The translations under genes were made by a program, and so were the position numbers. Shown in pieces: positions 56,425-64,000 of a stretch of DNA of 64,000 bases. Numbering within the stretch: the first letter of the stretch is position 1; every line of letters begins with the position of its first letter. Source of the stretch: JAITVB01 sp031553805 (GTDB lineage: Bacteria > Bacteroidota > Bacteroidia > Bacteroidales > Rikenellaceae). Where the stretch lies: positions 62,001-126,000 of the forward strand of contig JAVBLC010000013.1 in the NCBI GenBank assembly GCA_031553805.1, read 5' to 3'. A model generated the notes under the pieces. That model searched no databases and was not told the origin of the DNA. It worked only from the letters and a program-made list of their open reading frames with translations.

Positions 56425-57393
56425 TTATTCATTTACTCTCTTGCGGCTGATGACGTAGGAGGCCACTTCGACGATCCGCTCATCGTTGTTACGATAGACC
56501 GTCACCGGCGACAGACCGTCCAACGGTTCGACCAGCGGTTGTACCAGGCCACGAAGGAATCTGCCCCCGCGCGACTGGCGGAAACGTTCGCCAGTGGCCG
56601 ATCCGCCCGAGGCGTCGGCTTCGGCGCTCATCGCCAGCAGCGACTGGTGGGGCATAAGACCGGTGATCGGATCGATCTGCGATTCGGACTCCGGAGCGCG
56701 CTCGGTGATCAGTTCGCGCACCGTCGGACCTTCGGGCAGGGTGACGATCAAGGTGGCGGGATCGGACATCGAGGTACTGGATGTTACGGACTCGATCTCG
56801 TCAATCGGTAACGGATCGGTGGCCGGAGTCGATTGTGCCGGGGTTATTTCTGTCGTGACCGGCTGCCGGTTGGACGCACCGACCGTTGTCGCCGGACGGG
56901 AAATCGCAGAAGCGTCCGCCAGTTTGCTCGAGCTCGGTTGGGCGACGAAAGCTTCGTGCTGCACCGGGGCTGGAGCGGATTCGACAGCAGGAATCGGAGC
57001 GGGTTCGGCAGTCGGGGTCGGGGCAGGCGCCAACACCTGGGCCACCGACGGGGCGGTCGGATTTTCGACCGGCTGCGTGCGGAAAAGCCCGATGCCCAGC
57101 ACCGAAACCACCGCCAGGGCAGCCGCTGCACTCGCATAGTAAACCCAGCGGCGCGTGCGGCGCGGCGCGGCTTCGTACATCGGAACCGCCCGTTTCAGCG
57201 CCTGTTTGTCCGGATAGATCACCCACGGTTCGGGTTCGAGGCGCGGCATCCCGTCGGAGAGCGAGTAGACCCCCGCCGCCTCTTCCGGATGGGTTTTCAG
57301 AAAGGACTCGAACGCTTTCCGGGCATCGCCTGCAAGGTTGCCCTCGAGGTAATCCAGCGCGTATTGCTCGTAATTGTTCCGGTCGATTTTCAT
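56425..57393 (-). CDS. Single-pass anti-sigma factor-like protein
   Basis: 322 residues: an N-terminal cytoplasmic part with a short helical motif (YEQYALDYLEGNLAGDARKA, then FESFLKTHPE) typical of Bacteroidota anti-sigma proteins, one transmembrane helix at residues 83-104, and a Pro/Ala/Thr/Ser-rich periplasmic tail. The tail holds runs such as APAPTPTAEPAPIPAVESAP and likely spans the periplasm. It starts 9 bp after the sigma factor gene and probably binds that sigma factor until released. The zinc-finger ZAS motif is not seen. Confidence 0.75.
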   Translation of the reverse strand: MKIDRNNYEQYALDYLEGNLAGDARKAFESFLKTHPEEAAGVYSLSDGMPRLEPEPWVIYPDKQALKRAVPMYEAAPRRTRRWVYYASAAAALAVVSVLGIGLFRTQPVENPTAPSVAQVLAPAPTPTAEPAPIPAVESAPAPVQHEAFVAQPSSSKLADASAISRPATTVGASNRQPVTTEITPAQSTPATDPLPIDEIESVTSSTSMSDPATLIVTLPEGPTVRELITERAPESESQIDPITGLMPHQSLLAMSAEADASGGSATGERFRQSRGGRFLRGLVQPLVEPLDGLSPVTVYRNNDERIVEVASYVISRKRVNE

Positions 57394-57402
57394 ATCCTTT
57401 GC

Positions 57403-57942
57403 TTAAATTATATTTTCCAATGCACCTAATTTCTGTTTCAGCGTCGTCCGCGCCCGGAAGATGTAGACCTTCACCTGCGATTCGCTGAGGCCCGTGATTT
57501 CACCGATCTCCTGGTAGGAATAGCCGTCGTAGTCACGAAGCAGCACCAGGTTTCGTTGCAGGTCGGGCAGCGCTTCGATCGCTTCGGAGAGGATTTCGCT
57601 CAGGTTGTTGTACCCTCTCCCGCTGTGGCCGCCCGTCCCCTCCATGCGGGCCAGTTGGTCGTCGTTCCCGCCCTTGCGGTTGCGCAGGCGGACATGATCG
57701 ACGATCAGGCGGTAAGCGATCGTGAAGAGGTACGATTTTTCTTTCCCGTCATAGACCGCTTCACGGTTTTCCCACAACCTCAAAAAACTGTCCTGCACGA
57801 TGTCCTTCGCCGCATCGTCGTCGCGGAGCGACTTCAACGCAAACCGGAAAAGGTGGTCGGCATAGGCATCCACACATCCGTTATACTGGGCTTCGGTCAT
57901 CAGTTTCTTTCGTTTATCTAAGTCTTTCCGGGCGTCGTTCAA
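57403..57942 (-). CDS. ECF-type RNA polymerase sigma-70 factor
   Basis: 179 residues; an ATG at 57900 (MTEAQYNGCVD) is a possible later start. Region 2 is visible as YADHLFRFALKSLRDDDAAK and DIVQDSFLRLWENREAV, region 4 as ALPDLQRNLVLLRDYDGYSY and QEIGEITGLSESQVKVYIFR. There is no region 3, as in ECF factors. It heads a three-gene operon with an anti-sigma gene and an outer-membrane barrel gene, so a cell-envelope response is likely. The promoter box is of the housekeeping TATCTTTG type. Confidence 0.92.
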   Translation of the reverse strand: MNDARKDLDKRKKLMTEAQYNGCVDAYADHLFRFALKSLRDDDAAKDIVQDSFLRLWENREAVYDGKEKSYLFTIAYRLIVDHVRLRNRKGGNDDQLARMEGTGGHSGRGYNNLSEILSEAIEALPDLQRNLVLLRDYDGYSYQEIGEITGLSESQVKVYIFRARTTLKQKLGALENII

Positions 57943-57972
57943 CCATTAAACGGTGACCAGAATGGAAAGTTA

Positions 57973-57980
57973 CAAAGATA
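57973..57980 (-). promoter_or_regulatory. -7 box of the ECF sigma operon
   Basis: TATCTTTG on the minus strand, about 30 nt upstream of the ATG at 57942. Confidence 0.6.
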
Positions 57981-57987
57981 ATGTAAA

Positions 57988-58019
57988 AAAGAAGCCGGCT
58001 CGCATGAGCCGGCTTCTTT
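57988..58019 (-). terminator. Terminator of the TPR lipoprotein gene
   Basis: A perfect 14-bp stem (57988-58001 with 58006-58019) around GCAT lies 20 bp after the stop, with a T-run on the minus strand. Confidence 0.88.
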
Positions 58020-58039
58020 GTGCTTGTATTTCCAGTCGG

Positions 58040-59743
58040 TTATTTCACCAGGGCGGCGAACGACGGGTTGGTTTTGTACTTGGCAAATTCCACGTCCTGA
58101 GCAGCAAATTGCTTGTAAAGCGGCTCTTTGCTGAAGGTGGTGGTCAGGTTCGAGATCACACCGGCGCTGTCGCCTTCACGGGCGGCGATGACAGCCTTCA
58201 GGTAGTCGGCGTCAACGCTGGTTTCGCTTGCCAACAGGCTCTTGGCTTTCGCCAGGTTGCCGTTGAGGATCTCAGCCACGGCCAGGTTGTAGCCGCTCAG
58301 CGTGCGCGAAGCTTCGGCATAGTTGCCTTCCACGAGGTTCAGCAGGCCGAGGTTGTATTTCGCTTCGTTGGTGTTGATCGACGAGAGGTACTTCTTGGCG
58401 TCGGTGTAGTTGCCGGTAGCAACCGCGGCAAGGCCGAGGTTGTTGATCACCTCGTTCGACGAGCTGTTCAGCGAGGCGGCTTTCTGGAAAGCGGCAGCGG
58501 CTTCGGCGTAACGGCCGTCCTTGAGCATCACGGCGCCGTAGTTGTTCCAGGCGCGGTAGTCGTTGTACTTGTCGGCAGCCGTCTTGTAGATCTTGGCCTT
58601 GGTAGCGTTGTCGTTAAACAAGGTACCGGCGAAGAGCAGCTCTTCCACGTCGAGTTGCGAAATGTTGCTGGCTACAGCCGAGCGCAGTTCAGCATCGGTC
58701 AAACCGGCCACGTCGACGTTCACCGAGAGTTTCGAACGGCGCAGTTCGGGTAGCACCTTGTCTTTCAGCACGGTGAAAGCGGCCGACATATTCTTGATCT
58801 CGGCGTCGCGTTTCTGCGGGTCGTTGTACATGTTGAGCACCTGGAGGATCAGGTTCTTGTCCGGAATGTCCGAAGCCTGAACCAATTCGCGGAACCCGTC
58901 CCAGTCTTCGCCGAGGGCTTCGGAGTCGAAGTTCGAGGTACCGGGCAGCGGGTTGTTGCGATACTTCTGGGTCAACGCGCTCTGGGTGTTGCGACCGCGA
59001 TCCTGCGAGAGTTTGGTATTGAAATCGACCGGGCCGTCAGGCGAAGCATAGGACTTGCTGTAGATCGTCCCCACGGTTGCCTTCGGATCGGAAGCGTTTT
59101 CACGCACGAAATCTTCGAGGGCTTTGATCTCGCTGCTGTTCAGCTGGGCGGGGCGCACGTCCGACTTGTTGATCAGGAACAGGATGCGGGCGTCCTTTGA
59201 GATAGTCGTGTTGCGTTTGAAGTTATCGGGACTGAACGCCGGCGCACCCGACAGATCGGCCATTTCCTGGATCGTGCTCACGCCGCTCGCCAGCGGGATC
59301 GTGGTCAGCGGAACCAACAGGCTGCGGCCCGCCGGACGCTTGCCGCACTGCACTTCGAGGCGCAGTTCGAGCGTCGATTGTTTCATCTTTTCGCTATACG
59401 GGAAGAACAGTTTCTGCGAAACTGCCTTGCCCGCTTTAGGCACTACGGAGTAGTTGTCCTTCACGCTTTCGCCCTGCAGGTACATCGGGGCACCGGCCAG
59501 TTCGCCGTCAGCATACACCAGCACCGGGGTCATACGGACCACCGCTTTGTTATTAAAATAGTTGGTCGGGAAAGTGATCGTGTATTCGGCGTTTACCAGT
59601 TTCCCCTGGAGAGAGAGTACACTGGGCGCACATGTGGTTTTGAGTTGATCTACATCCTTTCTCATCTTCTTGTAGCAAGAACAGCTCGTCATCAGCATGG
59701 CGAGCAACCCGAAGAGTAGACCCGTTTTTAACACTCTTTTCAT
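58040..59743 (-). CDS. TPR-containing lipoprotein
   Basis: 567 residues from the ATG at 59743 (59749 is also possible). The lipoprotein signal ends in MLMTSCSC. Residues of about 40-350 form a beta-rich N-terminal domain followed by an OmpA-like helical stretch with TKLSQDRGRNTQSAL. From about residue 370 come TPR helices (YRAWNNYGAVMLKDGRYAEA, NEVINNLGLAAVATGNYTDA, AKYNLGLLNLVEGNYAEASR). Probably an outer-membrane lipoprotein serving as a scaffold. Strong promoter and terminator and Lys/Ala-rich composition suggest high expression. Confidence 0.83.
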   Translation of the reverse strand: MKRVLKTGLLFGLLAMLMTSCSCYKKMRKDVDQLKTTCAPSVLSLQGKLVNAEYTITFPTNYFNNKAVVRMTPVLVYADGELAGAPMYLQGESVKDNYSVVPKAGKAVSQKLFFPYSEKMKQSTLELRLEVQCGKRPAGRSLLVPLTTIPLASGVSTIQEMADLSGAPAFSPDNFKRNTTISKDARILFLINKSDVRPAQLNSSEIKALEDFVRENASDPKATVGTIYSKSYASPDGPVDFNTKLSQDRGRNTQSALTQKYRNNPLPGTSNFDSEALGEDWDGFRELVQASDIPDKNLILQVLNMYNDPQKRDAEIKNMSAAFTVLKDKVLPELRRSKLSVNVDVAGLTDAELRSAVASNISQLDVEELLFAGTLFNDNATKAKIYKTAADKYNDYRAWNNYGAVMLKDGRYAEAAAAFQKAASLNSSSNEVINNLGLAAVATGNYTDAKKYLSSINTNEAKYNLGLLNLVEGNYAEASRTLSGYNLAVAEILNGNLAKAKSLLASETSVDADYLKAVIAAREGDSAGVISNLTTTFSKEPLYKQFAAQDVEFAKYKTNPSFAALVK

Positions 59744-59805
59744 AATCATTTGAATTTAAACATTAATCTGACTTTCTTTTCAATCGTTTCGCACAAGGAT
59801 GCCCA

Positions 59806-59813
59806 CAAATATA
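59806..59813 (-). promoter_or_regulatory. -7 box of the TPR lipoprotein gene
   Basis: TATATTTG on the minus strand, about 65 nt upstream of the ATG. Confidence 0.55.
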
Positions 59814-59835
59814 TAAAAATATTTAAGACCCATTT

Positions 59836-59867
59836 AAAAAAAGGCAGGAAAAACGCCTTTCCCTGCC
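59836..59867 (-). terminator. Terminator of pnp
   Basis: GGCAGG-AAA pairs with TTTCCCTGCC allowing one bulged base (59843-59867), followed on the minus strand by seven T residues (59836-59842). Confidence 0.8.
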
Positions 59868-59953
59868 AAATTTTGATCCAAAATAATTGGCGCGGTTTGC
59901 GAATCACTCGAAGTGGCTCAAAAATCGCACCGAAACGATCGGATGTTCCCGAT

Positions 59954-62089
59954 TTAGGCTTCTTTTCCTTCTTTAGGGATCAGCGCCTTGCGCGAGAGTT
60001 TCAGTTTGCCTGTCTTCGGATCGACGTCGATCAGCTTCACTTCGATCTCCTGACCTTCTTTCAGGCCGGTTTCTTCCATCGTGGCAAAACGCTTGTGGTC
60101 GATTTCCGAGATGTGCAGCAGGCCGTCCTTGCCGGGCATAATTTCAACGAAGGCACCGAAGGTGACAATCGTCTTGATCTTGCCTTTGTAGATCTCGCCT
60201 ACTTCCGGAATGGCCACGATGCCTTTCACGCGGGCCAGGGCGGCTTCGATCGCGTCCTTGTTGTCGCCGAAGATGTCGACGATGCCCTTGTTGTCGGCTT
60301 CGGTGATGGTGATCGTCGTGCCGGTGGTCTTCTGGATTTCCTGGATGACCTTCCCGCCCGGCCCGATCACCGCGCCGATGAAGTCGGTCGGGATGATGAT
60401 CTGGACGATGCGCGGTACGTGCGGTTTGTAGTCCTCACGCGGTTCGGCGATCGTTTCGGTCAGTTTGTCGAGGATGTGCAGGCGGCCGCGTTTGGCTTGT
60501 TCCAGGGCCTTGGCCAGCACTTCATACGACAGGCCGTCTACCTTGATGTCCATCTGGGTGGCGGTGATCCCGTCGCGGGTACCGGTCACCTTGAAGTCCA
60601 TGTCGCCCAGGTGGTCTTCGTCGCCCAGGATGTCCGACAGCACGGCCCATTTGCCGCTCTTCGTGTCGGCGATCAGCCCCATCGCAATCCCCGAAACGGG
60701 TTTCTTCAGTTTCACGCCGGCATCCCTCAGGGCCAGCGTACCGGCACAAACGGTAGCCATCGACGACGAGCCGTTCGACTCGAGGATGTCCGACACCACC
60801 CGCACGGCATAGGGGTTTTCTTCGCCCAGCGGAACCATCTGCTTCAGGGCGCGGTAGGCCAGGTTGCCGTGGCCGATCTCGCGGCGCGAGGTGCCGCGGG
60901 CGGCACGCGCTTCACCCGTCGAGAACGGCGGGAAGTTATAGTGCAGGGTAAATTGTTCGGTACCGCGGTACAACACTTCGTCGATCATCTTTTCGTCGAG
61001 CTTCGTACCGAGCGTCACCGTGGTCAGCGATTGGGTTTCACCGCGGGTGAAAATCGCCGAGCCGTGGGGACGGGGCAGGTAATCCACTTCGCACCAGATC
61101 GGGCGGATCTCGTCGGTCTTGCGGCCATCGAGGCGGATCCCCTCGTCGAGGATCATGTTGCGCATCGCCTTTTTCAGGACGTCGTCGTGGAAATATTTTT
61201 TGATGAACGGCATTTTCTCAGCCAGTTCTTCTTCCGAGTAGCGGGCGGCGAATTCGGCTTCGAGGGCGTCGAATTTTTCCTGGCGCTCGTGTTTCGCGCT
61301 CTGGCTCTTAGCGATTTCGTAGGCTTTTTCGTAAAGTTCCTTTATGATGAGCTGGCGCAGTTCCTCATCGTTGGTTTCGTGGCAGTATTCGCGCTTGGCG
61401 GTTTTGCCCACGGCTTCCATCAGCTGGAGCTGGGCGCGGCACTGTACCTTGATCTCTTCGTGGGCCACCTTGATCGATTCGAGCATCACCGCTTCGTCGA
61501 CCTCTTTCATCAGCCCTTCGACCATCATGATGTTGTCGATCGTGGCGGCAACGATGATATCGAGATCGGCTTCCTTATTTTCGGTGAACGTCGGATTGAT
61601 CACGAACTGGCCATTGATGCGGGCCACGCGCACTTCCGAGATCGGGCCGCCGAACGGCACGTCGGATACGGCCAGGGCGGCCGAAGCGGCCAGACCGGCC
61701 AGCGCGTCGGGCTGGATTTCGGGGTCGGCCGAGATCAGGTTGACGGTAACGAACACTTCGGCGTGGAAATCGTCCGGGAACAGCGGGCGCAGGGCGCGGT
61801 CGATCAGGCGGGAAACCAGGATTTCGTTGTCCGAAGGACGGGCTTCGCGTTTGAGGAACCCGCCGGGGAATTTCCCGTTGGCGGCGTATTTCTCCTTGTA
61901 TTCGACCGTCAGCGGCATGAAGTCGCAATCGGGTTTAGCCTCCTTGGCATAAGTAATCGTGGCGAGCAGCATCGTGTCGCCTTGTTTCACTACGACGGCC
62001 CCATCGGCCTGCTTGGCGAGTTTCCCCGTCTCGATCATAATCTGGCGACCTCCGCTCAGGGGTATGATCTCTTGTGTTGCGTTGTACAT
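59954..62089 (-). CDS. pnp: Polyribonucleotide nucleotidyltransferase (PNPase)
   Basis: 711 residues with both RNase PH cores (first MIETGKLAKQADGAVVVKQGD; second RGETQSLTTVTLGTKLDEKM), the linker helical domain, the active-site segment GIAMGLI...LSDILGDEDHLGDMDFKVTG, then KH (IIPTDFIGAVIGPGGKVIQE) and S1 (EIYKGKIKTIVTFGAFVEIM) domains. It degrades RNA by phosphorolysis. It lies downstream of rpsO as usual, but a family D element and the rpsO terminator lie between them. I could not place a TAnnTTTG promoter before it. Confidence 0.96.
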   Translation of the reverse strand: MYNATQEIIPLSGGRQIMIETGKLAKQADGAVVVKQGDTMLLATITYAKEAKPDCDFMPLTVEYKEKYAANGKFPGGFLKREARPSDNEILVSRLIDRALRPLFPDDFHAEVFVTVNLISADPEIQPDALAGLAASAALAVSDVPFGGPISEVRVARINGQFVINPTFTENKEADLDIIVAATIDNIMMVEGLMKEVDEAVMLESIKVAHEEIKVQCRAQLQLMEAVGKTAKREYCHETNDEELRQLIIKELYEKAYEIAKSQSAKHERQEKFDALEAEFAARYSEEELAEKMPFIKKYFHDDVLKKAMRNMILDEGIRLDGRKTDEIRPIWCEVDYLPRPHGSAIFTRGETQSLTTVTLGTKLDEKMIDEVLYRGTEQFTLHYNFPPFSTGEARAARGTSRREIGHGNLAYRALKQMVPLGEENPYAVRVVSDILESNGSSSMATVCAGTLALRDAGVKLKKPVSGIAMGLIADTKSGKWAVLSDILGDEDHLGDMDFKVTGTRDGITATQMDIKVDGLSYEVLAKALEQAKRGRLHILDKLTETIAEPREDYKPHVPRIVQIIIPTDFIGAVIGPGGKVIQEIQKTTGTTITITEADNKGIVDIFGDNKDAIEAALARVKGIVAIPEVGEIYKGKIKTIVTFGAFVEIMPGKDGLLHISEIDHKRFATMEETGLKEGQEIEVKLIDVDPKTGKLKLSRKALIPKEGKEA

Positions 62090-62181
62090 ACGTCTTTTCT
62101 TCTTTGGTTTTTCTTTACTATCTTCTTGTCTTCCTCAGTGTTTTCAAGTGTGAAGCAGATTTCCAGGCGCTTCACCCTGTT

Positions 62182-62386
62182 CGCTGTGCGCAGCGTGTGG
62201 CAGGTTTAACAAATGTTCCATTTGTTTTCCTCCTCCTTGCGGGGCATTGTCAGCAAACTGCCACTGCTTCCGCTTCGTTCGTCGGCTGTGCGATCGTTTG
62301 GGTTTTTAACCGGAGCGTACTTGAGTACGTGAGGATTAAAAATCAAAAGGACCTTTCAAAGATGCCGTGCGATCCGCTCAGCCCAA
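62182..62386. repeat. Family D element, copy 2, between rpsO and pnp
   Basis: The core 62284-62383 has imperfect terminal inverted repeats (GGCTGTGCGATCG against GGCTGAGCGGATCG) and the internal palindrome CGTACTTGAGTACG. About 80 percent of 62291-62373 matches 11580-11663 by eye. A second left-end-like sequence (CTGTGCGCAGCGTGTGGCAG) lies at about 62184-62203, suggesting a nested or partial copy. Confidence 0.65.
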
Positions 62387-62399
62387 GGGCCCTAAAGCA

Positions 62400-62429
62400 A
62401 ATAAAGGCAATCTTTCAATTGCCTTTATT
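62400..62429 (-). terminator. Terminator of rpsO
   Basis: AATAAAGGCAAT (62400-62411) pairs with 62418-62429 around CTTTCA, 18 bp after the rpsO stop on the minus strand. Confidence 0.8.
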
Positions 62430-62446
62430 CTTTAGGGAAAGACCCC

Positions 62447-62719
62447 TTATTTACGCAGGTTCAATTCTTTGATGATTGACCTGTATCTCTCGATATCAAC
62501 CCGCTTCAGGTAGTCCAGAAGACTCCTGCGCTTACCGACCAGGCGGAGCAGTGCACGCTGCGTACCGTAGTCGTGCTTGTTCTGCTTGAGGTGGTTGGTA
62601 AGATGGCTGATACGGTAGGAAAATAAGGCGATTTGGCTCTCGGGCGAACCGGTGTCCGTATTAGACTTTCCGTACTGGTTAAAAAGCTCTTGCTTTTTCT
62701 CTGCGTTTAAATAATTCAT
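62447..62719 (-). CDS. rpsO: 30S ribosomal protein uS15
   Basis: 90 residues with the uS15 signature NTDTGSPESQIALFSYRISH and the C-terminal LRLVGKRRSLLDYLKRVDIE. uS15 binds 16S rRNA early in 30S assembly. In many bacteria rpsO and pnp form one operon; here a terminator and a repeat element lie between them. It has its own promoter (TACCTTTG on the minus strand). Confidence 0.97.
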   Translation of the reverse strand: MNYLNAEKKQELFNQYGKSNTDTGSPESQIALFSYRISHLTNHLKQNKHDYGTQRALLRLVGKRRSLLDYLKRVDIERYRSIIKELNLRK

Positions 62720-62749
62720 TTTGTTTTATTTGTTTTGGTAAAAACAGGG

Positions 62750-62757
62750 CAAAGGTA
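62750..62757 (-). promoter_or_regulatory. -7 box of rpsO
   Basis: TACCTTTG on the minus strand, 30 nt upstream of the ATG. Confidence 0.65.
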
Positions 62758-62809
62758 ATGATTTTTATCGGATTCGCAATCTTTTTCGTGTTTTTCGGCC
62801 GATTGCAAA

Positions 62810-62834
62810 AAAGAGGGCGAGAAACGCCCTCTTT
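62810..62834 (-). terminator. Terminator of purM
   Basis: AAAGAGGGCG (62810-62819) pairs with CGCCCTCTTT (62825-62834) around AGAAA, about 50 bp after the purM stop, with a T-run on the minus strand. Confidence 0.85.
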
Positions 62835-62883
62835 ATATACATAGTGCGCCTGCCGGAAAGAGGCGTCGAGCGGACGCCCCCGG

Positions 62884-63999
62884 TTACGGTTTCGTATAGT
62901 TGTACTGGCCGCCTTCGCCCGCGATGGTGAGCGTCGGGCTGCCGGCCGCTTCGACGCGGCCGATCACGCGGGCGTCGACGCCGAACGAACGCGAAATGGC
63001 GATGATCTCGTCGGCCGCCGCCGGATCGACGTAGAGTTCCATCCGGTGTCCCATGTTGAAGACCTGGTACATCTCTTCCCACGCGGTCTGCGACTCCTCG
63101 CGGATCATCCGGAACAGCGGCGGGATGTCGAACAGGTTGTCCTTGATCACGTGTACGTTGCCCGCAAAATGCAGCACTTTGGTCTGCCCGCCGCCGGTGC
63201 AGTGGATCATCCCGCCAATGGCCGGACGGCACTCCTTTAATATACGGGTGACGATGGGCGCATACGTGCGCGTGGGCGAAAGCACCATCTTGCCGACGGT
63301 CAACCCCACTTCGTCCATCATTTGCGTCAGGCCGTATTTCCCAGTGTAGGCCAGGTCGGCCGGCATCGAAACGTCGTAGGTTTCGGGATATTTCTTCGCC
63401 AGCACGTTCGAAAACACATCGTGGCGGGCCGAGGTGAGGCCGTTGCTGCCCATCCCGGCATTGTACTCGGTTTCGTAAGTGGCCTGGCCATAGGAAGCGA
63501 GGGCTACGATCACACGGCCGGGGGTGATGCCCTCGTTCGTGATCACATCACGGCGCGACATACGGGCGGTGACGGTGCTGTCGACGATGATCGTGCGCAC
63601 GAGGTCGCCCACGTCGGCGGTTTCGCCGCCCGTGGAGTGGATGTCTACACCCAAACCCCGCATCGTTTCTAAAAAGTCTTCGGTGCCGTTGATGATGGCG
63701 GAAATGACTTCGCCCGGGATCAGCTTTTTGTTGCGCCCGATGGTCGACGAGATGATCATCGGCCCAGTGGCGCCGACGCACAGCAGGTCGTCGGTGTTCA
63801 TCACGATAGCGTCCTGGGCGATGCCGCGCCATACCGACAGGTCGCCCGTTTCGCGCCAGTAGGCGTAGGCGAGCGACGATTTGGTCCCCGCCCCGTCGGC
63901 GTGCATGATCAGGCAACCGTCGGGGTCGCCGGTGAAAATGTCGGGGATGATCTTGCAGAACGACCGGGGGTAGAGTCCCTTGTCGATGTTCTTGATTGC
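62884..63999 (-). CDS. purM: Phosphoribosylformylglycinamidine cyclo-ligase (start beyond window)
   Basis: The frame runs past the internal ATG at 63906 to the window edge (AIKNIDKGLYPRSFCKIIPD upstream of MHADGAGTKSS), so at least 371 residues and the true start lies outside. PurM marks: MHADGAGTKSSLAYAY (ATP-binding Asp-Gly), NTDDLLCVGATGPM, STGGETADVGD, the FSNVLAKKY segment and the C-terminal GGMIHCTGGGQTKVLHF and NMGHRMELYV. It makes aminoimidazole ribonucleotide in purine synthesis. It is followed by its own terminator. Confidence 0.95.
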   Translation of the reverse strand, partial: AIKNIDKGLYPRSFCKIIPDIFTGDPDGCLIMHADGAGTKSSLAYAYWRETGDLSVWRGIAQDAIVMNTDDLLCVGATGPMIISSTIGRNKKLIPGEVISAIINGTEDFLETMRGLGVDIHSTGGETADVGDLVRTIIVDSTVTARMSRRDVITNEGITPGRVIVALASYGQATYETEYNAGMGSNGLTSARHDVFSNVLAKKYPETYDVSMPADLAYTGKYGLTQMMDEVGLTVGKMVLSPTRTYAPIVTRILKECRPAIGGMIHCTGGGQTKVLHFAGNVHVIKDNLFDIPPLFRMIREESQTAWEEMYQVFNMGHRMELYVDPAAADEIIAISRSFGVDARVIGRVEAAGSPTLTIAGEGGQYNYTKP

Positions 64000-64000
64000 G

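Noticed and set aside
59750..62209. An 819-codon open frame on the plus strand opposite pnp
   Set aside because: It is the mirror of the GC-rich pnp coding frame; its translation is His/Arg/Asp-rich with no domain, while pnp itself is certain.
1..64000. tRNA genes
   Set aside because: No intergenic stretch showed a cloverleaf-like layout with a GTTCGAATC-type T-loop by eye; a tRNAscan run would be needed to be sure.

Overview
The window looks like a chromosomal segment of a Bacteroidota bacterium, most likely of the order Bacteroidales and close to Alistipes/Rikenellaceae. That placement is inferred from three things: GC-rich genes in AT-rich intergenic DNA, family content (DUF4837, DUF4382, DUF4349, DUF1080, FucP-type MFS, single-chain GlyS, paired MutA/MutB, BioG), and promoters of the Bacteroidota type. 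Boxes reading TAnnTTTG or TAnnTTCG precede at least a dozen genes, several with a TTG/TTTG about 18-21 nt further upstream. Apart from the two genes cut by the window ends, no gene shows signs of decay. I saw no tRNA, rRNA, CRISPR array, prophage or transposase gene.

Layout. 1-6.4 kb: a gene end, an EEP-family phosphatase/nuclease, a BFN-UVR protein, a FucP-like sugar transporter with a lipoprotein, a DUF4837 lipoprotein, and the rpsF-rpsR-rplI operon. 6.4-15.4 kb: repeat-rich DNA, glyS, then a minus-strand group of XRE regulator, YifB/ComM-type ATPase, ComEC channel and a methyltransferase, then pyrC. A short stand-alone transcription unit holding a 20-codon ORF lies at about 15.2 kb. 15.4-30.3 kb: a DUF4349 lipoprotein, methylmalonyl-CoA mutase (mutA-mutB), an M20 dipeptidase, an ApbE-like protein, a likely periplasmic keto-sugar cluster (two Tat-type Gfo/Idh/MocA proteins, a 78-residue membrane protein and a DUF1080 protein), a DUF4382 lipoprotein, and fabD with a PH-like membrane protein. 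30.3-44.3 kb: a RecB/AddA-like helicase-nuclease behind a double-domain esterase, the six-gene biotin operon bioB-A-F-G-C-D, an NTF2-like/TSUP pair, and trpB preceded by a Trp-rich leader peptide and terminator. 44.3-64 kb: repeat DNA, a large zinc metalloprotease, envelope proteins, a regulator/membrane-protein pair, an operon of glutaminyl cyclase-like lipoprotein, membrane protein and metH, an ECF sigma/anti-sigma/outer-membrane barrel operon, a TPR lipoprotein, pnp, rpsO, and the start-truncated purM.

How the genes fit together. The biotin operon holds every step specific to pimelate and biotin synthesis, with BioC and BioG supplying the methyl-ester disguise route; fabD nearby feeds the same malonyl-ACP pool. 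MutA/MutB and MetH are both cobalamin-dependent. The genes at 23.3-27.6 kb look like one exported oxidation and hydrolysis pathway for glycosides.

The most interesting non-coding content is a set of dispersed palindromic repeats (called families A to F here). Some sit within 10 nt of start codons or inside short leaders. The most interesting regulatory items are the tandem-Trp leader and attenuator before an isolated trpB, two palindromes lying over the fabD promoter, and the 20-codon ORF with its own promoter-like box and terminator.
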